Source: Bin55 sp965205545 (lineage in GTDB: Bacteria > Pseudomonadota > Gammaproteobacteria > Pseudomonadales > Azotimanducaceae). Taken from it: a stretch of 64,000 nt of DNA. A program made the translations under genes and the position numbers. The DNA is taken from contig OZ242170.1 in NCBI GenBank assembly GCA_965205545.1, forward strand, positions 2,914,001-2,978,000, in the 5' to 3' direction. How positions within the stretch are numbered: position 1 is the stretch's first letter; each line of letters begins with the position of its first letter. Below, one piece after another: positions 1 to 8,979 of the stretch. The notes below the pieces were generated by a model that searched no databases, was not told where the DNA came from, and worked only from the letters and a program-made list of their open reading frames with translations.

Positions 1-672
1 GGAATGACCAAGAAAAAAGAACGCCGACAGCGCGTGGCTGAAGTGCTTGAAGAAGTGGGATTAACCGAAGTGGCGGACAGAAAGGTCAAGAAGCTCTCAG
101 GTGGTATGGTGCGACGCCTTGGTGTGGCTCAAGCCATGGTTCACAATCCCGAGGTCTTGGTAGTTGACGAGCCCACTGTCGGATTGGATCCGGAAGAGAG
201 AATGCGATTCCGCCAAGTGATGACGAACATGGGCCGAGACCGCACTATCTTGCTATCCACACACATCGTCGCGGACTTGGGCAGCGGCTGCTCTCAAATC
301 GCACTAATAGACGATGGCACCGTCGCGTTTCAGGGAGCTCCGTCTGCGCTATTGGAGCAGGCGCGAGGTCAAGTGTTCGAAATCACAGTTCCCTTGGAAA
401 GTTCGAATCTGGTGGAGGAAAAGCACGAAATCGTTTCCCGCACGGTTCAAGACGCCGATGTTTCCTTTCGAGTTGTGGTCGATGAGCGTAGCGATTTGAC
501 CTTTGACGCAACAGAAGTGGAGCAGCCTAGCTTGGAAGAAGCCTACCTTGCATTTATGGCAAAGCGTGGCAAGCTCGAACGCGCACGCCAGGACGAGGAG
601 CATAACGCGGCAGACGCTCCAGCACCGAAAAAATCGCGTTGGGGTCGGCGCAACAAGAAAAACAAAGACTAG
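1..672 (+). CDS. ABC transporter ATP-binding protein, 5' end cut by window
   Basis: This is the nucleotide-binding subunit of an ABC-2-type transporter, acting at the cytoplasmic face of the inner membrane. The reading frame is open from base 1, and Walker A is missing, so the true start lies upstream; the ATG at 4 is internal. Visible motifs are the ABC signature LSGGM (about residue 33), Walker B VLVVDEP followed by the D-loop GLDP, and the switch-histidine segment LLSTHIV. The tail after about residue 190 is highly charged and ends in a lysine-rich stretch. The next gene begins directly after the TAG stop, so the two are surely co-transcribed, and that gene encodes the membrane partner. 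Confidence 0.93.
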   Translation, partial: GMTKKKERRQRVAEVLEEVGLTEVADRKVKKLSGGMVRRLGVAQAMVHNPEVLVVDEPTVGLDPEERMRFRQVMTNMGRDRTILLSTHIVADLGSGCSQIALIDDGTVAFQGAPSALLEQARGQVFEITVPLESSNLVEEKHEIVSRTVQDADVSFRVVVDERSDLTFDATEVEQPSLEEAYLAFMAKRGKLERARQDEEHNAADAPAPKKSRWGRRNKKNKD

Positions 673-3600
673 ATGAATCTTTCCAACCTCTGGTTTCTCG
701 CAAGCGCGGAGATGCGCACGTGCTTGCGGCTCGTGCGCACATGGGTGTTTGTGAGCATTGGGCTGTTAGTGTGCGTTGTTCAATGGTTCAGCCTGACTGC
801 CACGCACGCTGAAAGTTCAACCCTATTTCCCGCGGCGGGAATCTATAGTCCTCGTTACTTAACAAGTAATCTTGGCAGCACGATAGTGTTAATGGCGACG
901 CTGGGCATGCTTTTTCTAGCGTTTGACATTAGGTCTCGTGACATTCGAAGTCGAATGGGCGAGGTCATTGATTGCCGACCGTTTTCCAATATCGAACTTC
1001 TGACTGGTCGACTGTTGGGAATAGTTTTGCTATTGGCTATTCCAGCATATTTGGCAGTGATTTTCTTTTATGTCTTTGGAATGAGCGCTGAAGCGGCAGA
1101 TTTCAGGTTCGGAGGTGCCTTAGAGACCTCGAGTGTCTTTGCATTCTTGGTGTGGGACATCATTCCAAACCTGTTGCTGTGGGGTTCCATGACGGTACTG
1201 GCCGCAATTTTGTTCAGGTTCCGCTTGATTGTTGTTGTGCTAATGCTAGTGTTGATTGGTTTGTACTTCTATATATCGGTTCAAATGCCATTCTTTCTTG
1301 CACTGGCAGTTGTAACCTACACCGGTCTAGCCACGTTGCCCTCGGAATTGGCGCCTGAGTTTGTAAATGCTCAAATAATCGTCAATCGGTCGCTTGTGTT
1401 GCTTCTCAGTGCTGGATTTCTCGCGCTAGCCGCGGCGTTACATCCGAGACAAGCTAACGCAGGCGTACGACCTACACTTTGGATTACTGGCTCAGCGGCA
1501 TCGTTGATTGCCGTTTTCGGAGTTTGGGCCTTGGTGATGGGTGCCTTAGGCGATCGGCAGCAGATTGCCACGTGGGCATCCATCCATAGCGTGTATGAAT
1601 CTCACTCAGAGACCGATGTCCACAAGGTCAGCGGAGTAGTAGACATAGCTCCCGGACGGGGAATTGATCTTGACTTGGTGATTGCCTTAAATGCAGAAAC
1701 TAGTCCAACTGATGGTTCGTGGCTGTTCAATCTGAATCCTGGCTACAAAATAACCCAAATATCAGTCAATGGAACAGAAATAGATGACTACCAATTTGAG
1801 AATGGACTGCTTCGGGTCCCGCACAACAACTCGGCGGCGTCCATAGTCGAGATTGGCATTGTTGCATCGGGAGTGCCGAATGCGTCCTTCGCCTATCTAG
1901 ATAGCCCTATAGTCTGGTCAGAATTGAACGGGATCGCAGGTCAACAGTTGTATTGGCTCGGTCAAGAGAATTACATATTTCATTCTCAATTTGTCGCTCT
2001 AATGCCTGGAGTCAGCTGGTTTCCGACATCAGGGGCAGCCGTTGGTAAAACAGCGTGGGAAGACAGGCCAATGGATTTTTTCGAATTGGACATTGAGGTC
2101 GTTGTACCAACAGACTGGACAGTGGCGGGACCGGGAACCCGTGAGTTGGTCAGTTCGGAACGTAGAGTTACTTACCGTTTCAACCCTACAAATCCAATTC
2201 CGAATTTGGCACTCGTGGGTTCGAAGTTCGAACGGCGTGCTTTGAGTGTGCAGGGAATGGAGCTGGAACTGCTCGTCAGCAAGAAGCATGCGGGAAACTT
2301 GGAATTGCTAGACATTGCGGTGCCACATATACAGTCGTGGATTGACGAGAGATTGGCGATTCTTCAAGACTCCGGCCTCGAGTACCCGTTTGGGACTCTA
2401 TCGTTCGTGGAGGTTCCGCTTTCCCTAAGGGTTTACGGCGGAGGTTGGCGAGCCGATACTACGACCGCTCCTCCAGGAATCCAGATGATTCGAGAGAGTG
2501 GATTGCCAATTGCGAGATTTGACAACGCGATTGCGACTATTGGCGAAAAGATTGATTCTGATGAACAGCAAGGTGAGTACTTGTACAAGTTCCTATTGGG
2601 ATTTTTCGAAAATGACTTGCACGGCGGCAACCCGCTCATCAATGTTCCACGAAACTTCGTGAACTACCAGACCTTGCCTGTTGGTCGCGGAGCAACGGCA
2701 ATCGCCTTTGTTGTAGAAGAGCTTGCAGTTGCGGTGATAACGGAGGGAGACGGGTACTTTTCCACACACACAATAATGGAACGACCGCGAACAGCAAGCA
2801 TAGATATGGCACTTTTTGGCCCTGGTGCCCAAGGAATCGGTAGAAGCCTGGATTGGAGAGAACGCTTTTCGGATAGACCATCAGTATGGAATCGAGTGGT
2901 GACGACGTCCTTAAGTGGCCTGGACTACTATGACGATGCCGAGTCGGCTTATCACATGTTGCTACTCAAGGGGAAATCCATCGCACGTTCCGTAATAGAC
3001 ATGTACGGCGAAGAAACAGTCGGTGCGTTCCTTCGCGAACTAACCAGTAAGTTTAGGGGTAGGACATACACAGAACAGGATCTTCTTCAAGTTGGGTTGG
3101 ATGTTGGATTGGACTTCCATGCGTTGCTAGGAGATTGGCTCAACGACGCGAGTCTTCCAGGTTATATGGTCGCCCAACCTCATCTTGAACGGCTACTTGA
3201 TGGCGAATCCGGTGAGTCGAACTATCAAGCCAGCTTCTTGCTACACAATGGCGAGCCGGTGCCCGGAGTAGTTTCGTTTGCCTACCAGACTGAATCCCTA
3301 GGCAAGAAAGACTGGGGGATCCAACAACTTGAACCCGTTAGAGTGGATGGAAACTCTACGGTGCGCATTGCGCTGCAAACCGAGTCGCCAGTACGTCAAG
3401 TCTGGATTGAGCCCTACCTGTCGCTCAACCGCGAAGCAATTCTCGTGAACTTTCCCGAAATGGTCGACTACGCTCCAACCGATGTTCCTCAACTACCGCA
3501 CATAGTTGAGGCTGAGTGGCTGAATCCAAATGCAGACGCCGTAATTGTCGATGACTTGGACGACGGATTTTCCATTGAGTCTCCCGCAGGATACGTCGCT

Positions 3601-4128
3601 ACACAGCCACTTCCAACTTGGTTGAGGCCGTTGATGCCCTTTGACGAACCGGAATGGGATCAGGGAATGCAATCAGGAACCTTCATGAGTACTTGGGAAC
3701 CATGGATTCGCGAGCACGAACCATCGAGTTACGGAAGGTATCGGCACACGTTCGCCCAAAAGGTAAGAGGTCCAGTTACTGTCAATGCCAAGTTTTCCTC
3801 TTCATTACCGGCTACCGGACGTTGGCAATTGGACTATCACCTTTGCTGCCTAATAGAGCGCACGAGTGTCAGTTTTGAATATGGCGGCGGGTATAGCGTC
3901 ACGAAACGTGGATGGGACCGACGAAAGGGCTTTTATCGAATTGAGGTCCTCCATGACAACGAGAACCGGGAGCTTGAGCTCGATTTAGAGTCGTCGTCCA
4001 TGGGTTGGAACGAGCTTGGTACTTTCGACATTCGGAACCCCGAAGTCGATGTCGTCGTGACTGTGGATCGAGGTGCCTTCGGCATCGCGGATGCAGTGAT
4101 GTGGACTCCGGTGGAATCAATCAACTAG
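673..4128 (+). CDS. ABC-2 permease fused to a degenerate M1 aminopeptidase-like domain
   Basis: This large (1151 aa) membrane protein has about seven hydrophobic segments in residues 10-290, as in ABC-2 permeases, then a long extracytoplasmic part. Residues from about 330 to 830 follow the layout of M1-family aminopeptidases, including the segment PRNFVNYQT, a glutamate-containing EELA motif (residues 682-685) and a helical C-terminal part. The expected HExxH zinc motif is not there; the corresponding place reads FENDLHGG. The domain is therefore probably not a working zinc peptidase and may serve in substrate binding. The last 300 residues are beta-rich and unassigned. The gene follows the ATPase gene with no spacer. 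ABC permease/M1 fusions are known; the substrate is not. Confidence 0.8.
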   Translation: MNLSNLWFLASAEMRTCLRLVRTWVFVSIGLLVCVVQWFSLTATHAESSTLFPAAGIYSPRYLTSNLGSTIVLMATLGMLFLAFDIRSRDIRSRMGEVIDCRPFSNIELLTGRLLGIVLLLAIPAYLAVIFFYVFGMSAEAADFRFGGALETSSVFAFLVWDIIPNLLLWGSMTVLAAILFRFRLIVVVLMLVLIGLYFYISVQMPFFLALAVVTYTGLATLPSELAPEFVNAQIIVNRSLVLLLSAGFLALAAALHPRQANAGVRPTLWITGSAASLIAVFGVWALVMGALGDRQQIATWASIHSVYESHSETDVHKVSGVVDIAPGRGIDLDLVIALNAETSPTDGSWLFNLNPGYKITQISVNGTEIDDYQFENGLLRVPHNNSAASIVEIGIVASGVPNASFAYLDSPIVWSELNGIAGQQLYWLGQENYIFHSQFVALMPGVSWFPTSGAAVGKTAWEDRPMDFFELDIEVVVPTDWTVAGPGTRELVSSERRVTYRFNPTNPIPNLALVGSKFERRALSVQGMELELLVSKKHAGNLELLDIAVPHIQSWIDERLAILQDSGLEYPFGTLSFVEVPLSLRVYGGGWRADTTTAPPGIQMIRESGLPIARFDNAIATIGEKIDSDEQQGEYLYKFLLGFFENDLHGGNPLINVPRNFVNYQTLPVGRGATAIAFVVEELAVAVITEGDGYFSTHTIMERPRTASIDMALFGPGAQGIGRSLDWRERFSDRPSVWNRVVTTSLSGLDYYDDAESAYHMLLLKGKSIARSVIDMYGEETVGAFLRELTSKFRGRTYTEQDLLQVGLDVGLDFHALLGDWLNDASLPGYMVAQPHLERLLDGESGESNYQASFLLHNGEPVPGVVSFAYQTESLGKKDWGIQQLEPVRVDGNSTVRIALQTESPVRQVWIEPYLSLNREAILVNFPEMVDYAPTDVPQLPHIVEAEWLNPNADAVIVDDLDDGFSIESPAGYVATQPLPTWLRPLMPFDEPEWDQGMQSGTFMSTWEPWIREHEPSSYGRYRHTFAQKVRGPVTVNAKFSSSLPATGRWQLDYHLCCLIERTSVSFEYGGGYSVTKRGWDRRKGFYRIEVLHDNENRELELDLESSSMGWNELGTFDIRNPEVDVVVTVDRGAFGIADAVMWTPVESIN

Positions 4129-4145
4129 TTATCGGCACGATTAAC

Positions 4146-5225
4146 ATGCAACAACACTCTTATGCGGCAATTGCCGCAATTGCCGTAGGTCTGGTCGTCG
4201 CGGGCTGCAGTCCGCCTCCACCCTTGCCGCAGCTCGAAGTTCGCGCCCCTGTTGAGGTCGAAACTATTGAGCTTGGAGACATAGAAACTATCGTTCTTGC
4301 AAACGGCGACCTCAAGACCAGGGCTCGCGCCGATCTCAACAGCCAGATCCCCGGAAGGCTCTACATTGGACGGGACAGCTCAGGTGAACGATTCGTAGAA
4401 GGCAAGCAAGTTGAGGCAGGTGAGACCATCGCCCAAATTTCTGGCATTGAAGCGGAATTGCACATTGGAATGGAGCAAGCGCTGACAAGTCTTGAAACCA
4501 CGCGGATTGAACGGGATCGCAACCGACGATTGCATGCCTCCGGCACCATTCCAGAGGCTGATCTGCGCAACAGCGAGGTGGCCTTTGAGAATGCACGCAT
4601 CGATTATGAGAGGGCTAAGCTCAACGATGCAAACACACAAGTAACGACGCCGATCTCGGGCACGATTCTCAAACTTGCGCGTGATCAGGAGCAGATCCCA
4701 ATAGCTGATGGTTCACTTATAGGTCAAGGTCTGTTGATCGCGCAAGTTGCGCCGTTGGATGTTCTTGAGGCATACGTCGATTTGATTGGGCCAGATTTAA
4801 GCAAGGTGGCAATCGGTCAGCAAGTTCGCATCCTCCACTACGCCTTTTCTGACCTATCCATTCAAGGTGAAGTCGTTCGGCTGTCTCCTACCGTGGATCC
4901 TCAAACCCACACGTTTCAAGCCGTAATCCGGGTTGACAACGACGGAGAGATTCTGCGCCCTGGCATGTTTGTTCGCGTCGAGATCATCACCGAGCAGCGA
5001 CTCCAGGTTCCTGTTGTCAATCGTGAAGCGGTTACACGAAGCGGAGGCGAGTACAGGGTGTTTGTGTTGGACGGACAGCGGGTCAAATTGACAGAAGTTC
5101 AACTAGGACTTGCTGACGATGAATTCTACGAGGTAATTGAAGGTATTAAACCGGGCGACCGTGTCGTTGTTAGAGGACTCAACATACTTACTCACAATGC
5201 TCAGGTTCGGGTGCTTGGGGAATAA
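4146..5225 (+). CDS. RND efflux membrane-fusion (periplasmic adaptor) lipoprotein
   Basis: This is an AcrA/HlyD-type adaptor linking an inner-membrane pump to an outer-membrane channel. An open frame extends upstream, but I chose the ATG at 4146 because it gives a clear lipoprotein signal with lipobox VVAGC followed by SPPPP; the mature protein would be lipid-anchored at that cysteine. The remaining sequence shows a lipoyl/barrel-sandwich half (LNSQIPGRLY, then TTPISGTILKL), a helical hairpin between them (about residues 100-155) and a beta-barrel with a C-terminal membrane-proximal domain. Length (359 aa) is normal. It lies 17 nt after the ABC permease gene and abuts the RND pump gene. No outer-membrane factor gene is present nearby. 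Confidence 0.92.
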   Translation: MQQHSYAAIAAIAVGLVVAGCSPPPPLPQLEVRAPVEVETIELGDIETIVLANGDLKTRARADLNSQIPGRLYIGRDSSGERFVEGKQVEAGETIAQISGIEAELHIGMEQALTSLETTRIERDRNRRLHASGTIPEADLRNSEVAFENARIDYERAKLNDANTQVTTPISGTILKLARDQEQIPIADGSLIGQGLLIAQVAPLDVLEAYVDLIGPDLSKVAIGQQVRILHYAFSDLSIQGEVVRLSPTVDPQTHTFQAVIRVDNDGEILRPGMFVRVEIITEQRLQVPVVNREAVTRSGGEYRVFVLDGQRVKLTEVQLGLADDEFYEVIEGIKPGDRVVVRGLNILTHNAQVRVLGE

Positions 5226-8200
5226 GTGAACTTCTTCGAGACCCTTGCGGGCCTTGCGACGCGAAGACCGGTCGCAATCTGCGTTTGTGCATTCGCAGTC
5301 GCGCTGGTTGGCTCGCTTGCGTTTGATCGACTTCCCATCGACCTGCTTCCAAACCTAGATGCACCAACGGTAACGGTTTCCCTCAATTCGGGTGATCGAC
5401 CACCCGAGGAAATGGAGCGACTCTACGGAGAGCGTCTAGAACAGAGGATTGTTGGCGTTCGCGGCGTCAGAGACGTCGAAATGCACGCCCGTTCGGGTCG
5501 CATAGTGGCCACTGTCTACTTTGACTGGGAAACCAATCTCGATACGGGCCTGATCGACGTACAGAAAGCTGTTGAGCAGTTCGAAGCTGATCCACAGGTC
5601 GATGATGTACAGGTTCGTCGATTCGACCCCAGTCAAGAACCCATACTCATCCTTGGATTGGTAGCACCGGATGGCACACCAGACCTAATTGAGCTCCGCC
5701 AAATTGCGCGCAGACAATTGGGAACATCGTTGGAAGCTCTGACTGGAGTTGCCGAGGTACAGGTCACCGGTGGCCGAAGAAGAGAGATTGGCGTCATTTT
5801 CGACGAGTATCGAGCTAGTGCCTTCGGTATTTCGCAAGCTCAAGTCGTTGCACGTATCGAGGCTGAAAATCGGGACATAAACGCGGGAACTCTAGAAGAC
5901 GGAGATTCGGTGTTCTCCCTTCGTGCACGAATGCGTTTTGAGAGCGAAGAGGACATCGGAAATGTAATCGTCCGTTACTTAGAGGGTGAGAGCGATTCTC
6001 GCGTTGCAGTCCGGGTTAGTGATGTAGCAGATGTTGTGCCCGGCGAAGTGGAAATTGATCACGTAGTTCTTGTAAACGGGCAAGAGGGTGTTGGTCTCTC
6101 CATCTACAAGGAGGCGGGATCGAACACGGTGACCGTTTCCAACACAATTAAGCAAGCGCTCGAAGGTCTTAGCGAAGATCTTCCCGGAGTGGAAGTCCAC
6201 GAGATCACTGACAACGCCACACTCGTCGTAGATGCACTCGATGATCTGAGAATTGCCGCGTTGATGGGTATAGCGCTCGCGATCTTGGTGTTGGCGTTCT
6301 TCCTTCGCTCGGTTGGCGCCACGTTCATTATCAGCCTCGCAGTGCCTGTGTCCGTTCTCGCAGCAATTTTCTTCATGCACTTTGGAAACTACAGTTTCAA
6401 CATCGTGACTCTTGGCGGTTTGGCGTTAGGTGCAGGCATGCTGGTGGACAATGCGATTGTTGTGGTCGAGTCCATGTATCGTCGTGCTCGTATGGGAGAC
6501 TCTCCCGCAGAAGCTGCCAAGAAGGGTACGGGACTTGTAGCTGGAGCAATAACGGCAAGCACTCTGACTACATGCGTCGTCTTTTTGCCAATCTTTTTCG
6601 TTCAAGGATTGGCGGCACGATTAATTGACGGCATTGCCTTTACCGTGGTTGTTTCCTTGGCAGCATCGTTAGCGGTCGCAGTGTTCCTCATTCCCGCGCT
6701 TGGAAGGTGGTTCATTGAACCTGCTAAACGCGATGCCCTTGGCAACGTAGTAGAAGAGAAAATCCACCCTATTAGACGTGGATTGGAAGCGCTGGTTGGT
6801 CGACTATTGCGCGTGCCTTTGCTTGTAGTTTTGGCATCTTTGATCGGTGTGGGATTCGCCATTTACGGTCTATTGGGACTTGGCACAGAGCTTCTCCCGC
6901 CGTCCGACCCTAAACAGTTCTCGATAAGGTTGATAGGTCCCAGCGGACAACGTGTGGAATCTACTGCACGAGCAGTCGAAGGCGTCGAGTCTTCAATAAG
7001 GGACGGGGCTCCCCAGTATGTGGAGGCAACATTGGCAGAAATTGGTCGTCTGCCTGACGACGATCGAGTCATTCGCAGTGAAATGACAGGAGAGAATACG
7101 GCTCGCCTAACGGTCCGTCTAACGGACGAAGCCCCTTCAGGCAATGCGTTTGCGGATGCTCTACGGGACGACTTGGAGCAAATCCCAGATACTGAAACGG
7201 TTTGGGAACTAAATCGCTCGGCGCTTAGCGATGCTTTTGACACTGGGGCAGCGCCAGTAGTTGTCGAAGTATCCGGACTTACGATTGAGGATATCCGTGC
7301 AGCTACAGAGCAGATACGATCGGAGATGGCAGTCCTGCCAGAATTGTGGAACGTTCGCTCCTCCTTCGAGGGCGGCCCCCCAGAATTGCGTGTAGAACTA
7401 GACCATGCCGCTGCAGACGCACTTGGAATCGGCATTGATACAGTTGCGGGCGTGCTGCAATCAAACCTAGATGGACGGGAAGTCACCTATCTAACAATTG
7501 GCGACGAAGAATATCCGATCATGTTGCGTATGGAGACTTTGCACAGAGACGACCTCGAAAATCTCCCATTCCTCAGTGGACAGGGACGAAAGGTGGCCAT
7601 TGGGGAGGTCGCCACCTTCAGGGAGGAGTCGGGAGCCCGCGAGATTTTTCGCAGAAACCAACGTCGAGTGGCGCAAGTTACCGCGCTCGTCAACGAAGGC
7701 TTCACTCAACCGCAAGCCATAGAAGCCGTAAACGAAATCGTCAAGGACCGGATGCTGCCTTCAGGTACGACTGTGCAAATGCATGGCCAAGAAGCCGAGA
7801 GAGCTAGAACGTTCGGCGAATTGCGATTGGCTGGCATACTCGCAATAATCTTGGTGTTGATGGTTCTGGCTGGTTCGTTTGAGTCGCTGCTGCAACCCAT
7901 CACAATTCTCTACGCGATTCCAATAGCTTTAATGGGAGTTGCTGGTGTCTTGGTGCCTGTTGGTGAACCCATCGGTGTCATGGTGATGCTTGGGTTAATC
8001 GTGTTGGGAGGTGTTGCGGTCAATGATGCTGTATTGCTCATAGCCACGGCGCGTCAACTCATGGCTGACGGCAAGGATCGCATCGCGGCGTTGTCCGAAG
8101 CCGCTGGAATTCGTTTGCGACCTATCACCATGACGACGCTAACGACGGCACTTGCCTTGTTCCCATTGCTTTTTGGTGGAGGAGAGGGAGCAGTGCTGAG

Positions 8201-8327
8201 ACAGCCAATGGCCATGACCATAATTGGGGGCCTCATAGCGTCCACGGTCGGTTCGTTGCTCATTCTGCCGTGTCTCTATCTCATATTCGACAACATCGGA
8301 AGGTTTTTCATCCGATCTAAGGACTGA
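5226..8327 (+). CDS. RND family efflux transporter permease (AcrB/HAE1-like)
   Basis: This proton-driven inner-membrane exporter (1033 aa, typical length) has the RND layout: one N-terminal membrane helix, a large periplasmic loop, helices 2-6, a second loop and helices 8-12. The helix-4 proton-relay motif reads GMLVDNAIVVVES, keeping the first aspartate of the AcrB DD pair and having N for the second, as in many environmental RND pumps; the helix-10 counterpart is GGVAVNDAVLL. Translation starts at GTG immediately after the TAA of the adaptor gene, so expression is coupled. Substrate is not predictable from sequence. It needs an outer-membrane channel encoded elsewhere. Confidence 0.94.
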   Translation: MNFFETLAGLATRRPVAICVCAFAVALVGSLAFDRLPIDLLPNLDAPTVTVSLNSGDRPPEEMERLYGERLEQRIVGVRGVRDVEMHARSGRIVATVYFDWETNLDTGLIDVQKAVEQFEADPQVDDVQVRRFDPSQEPILILGLVAPDGTPDLIELRQIARRQLGTSLEALTGVAEVQVTGGRRREIGVIFDEYRASAFGISQAQVVARIEAENRDINAGTLEDGDSVFSLRARMRFESEEDIGNVIVRYLEGESDSRVAVRVSDVADVVPGEVEIDHVVLVNGQEGVGLSIYKEAGSNTVTVSNTIKQALEGLSEDLPGVEVHEITDNATLVVDALDDLRIAALMGIALAILVLAFFLRSVGATFIISLAVPVSVLAAIFFMHFGNYSFNIVTLGGLALGAGMLVDNAIVVVESMYRRARMGDSPAEAAKKGTGLVAGAITASTLTTCVVFLPIFFVQGLAARLIDGIAFTVVVSLAASLAVAVFLIPALGRWFIEPAKRDALGNVVEEKIHPIRRGLEALVGRLLRVPLLVVLASLIGVGFAIYGLLGLGTELLPPSDPKQFSIRLIGPSGQRVESTARAVEGVESSIRDGAPQYVEATLAEIGRLPDDDRVIRSEMTGENTARLTVRLTDEAPSGNAFADALRDDLEQIPDTETVWELNRSALSDAFDTGAAPVVVEVSGLTIEDIRAATEQIRSEMAVLPELWNVRSSFEGGPPELRVELDHAAADALGIGIDTVAGVLQSNLDGREVTYLTIGDEEYPIMLRMETLHRDDLENLPFLSGQGRKVAIGEVATFREESGAREIFRRNQRRVAQVTALVNEGFTQPQAIEAVNEIVKDRMLPSGTTVQMHGQEAERARTFGELRLAGILAIILVLMVLAGSFESLLQPITILYAIPIALMGVAGVLVPVGEPIGVMVMLGLIVLGGVAVNDAVLLIATARQLMADGKDRIAALSEAAGIRLRPITMTTLTTALALFPLLFGGGEGAVLRQPMAMTIIGGLIASTVGSLLILPCLYLIFDNIGRFFIRSKD

Positions 8328-8410
8328 CGCCAGATCGATGGCTCAAGCCGTTTGTTGAACTGTCATTACGCGCAATAGATTGAAACCTACGCAAGACTAA
8401 TGGAAAAACT

Positions 8411-8758
8411 ATGAACTACGTCGATGGATTTGTTACTCCTGTGCCTACGGAAAAAAAGCAGGAATATGTTGAGTACTCGACCAAGATGGGAAAGGTGTTT
8501 AAGTCGCACGGAGCCCTGTCTTGGGTTCAGTGTTGGGCTGACGAAGTGCCGAATCCTGAAACCACATCATTCATCAAGGCGGTCAACTGCGAACCGAACG
8601 AGACCGTGTGCTTTGCATGGATAACTTGGCCATCGAAAGAAGCACGAAATCAAGCGATGGCAGCGTTTCGTGAAGAGATGCAAGGGCGCGAATCGCCTCA
8701 ACTCTTCGACCAGTCGCGAATGATTGTTGGAGGATTCGAAACGGTCGTCTCACTTTGA
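8411..8758 (+). CDS. DUF1428 (YbaA-like) protein
   Basis: This 115-residue cytoplasmic protein matches the DUF1428/YbaA family, small alpha-beta ferredoxin-like (dimeric alpha-beta barrel) proteins without an established reaction. Family features visible are the start MNYVDGFV, a central SHGALSWVQCWADEV segment, the stretch FAWITWPSK and the C-terminal DQSRMIVGGFE. A purine-rich GGAAAA precedes the ATG. It lies 83 nt after the RND gene on the same strand and could be transcribed from that operon or alone. The role here is unknown. Confidence 0.88.
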   Translation: MNYVDGFVTPVPTEKKQEYVEYSTKMGKVFKSHGALSWVQCWADEVPNPETTSFIKAVNCEPNETVCFAWITWPSKEARNQAMAAFREEMQGRESPQLFDQSRMIVGGFETVVSL

Positions 8759-8979
8759 GAGCTCGCGTGGTTTTTCCATCGCGGATATTGAGAAATCTCA
8801 CGAATCCAATAGTTCTGAACAATATCTGGAATCGGTGCAGCAGCCCGCTCAGGATGGAAATTCTGTCCTTATAGTGAGTATGGTGTCGCGTTGGATGATC
8901 GGGAAGCACTCACTTTCTCTCATCTAGAGAGTTCACAAATCACATTCCTCAGCTAGCAAAACAAGGAGATAGGTTAAAG

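Noticed and set aside
6863..7486. 207-codon open frame antisense to the RND pump
   Set aside because: The plus-strand RND protein is unmistakable here, and the antisense protein is serine-rich shadow sequence without a start signal.
8900..8935. Short inverted repeat CTCTC-ATCTA-GAGAG before the zinc-type receptor
   Set aside because: A five-base stem is weak and does not match the Zur consensus.
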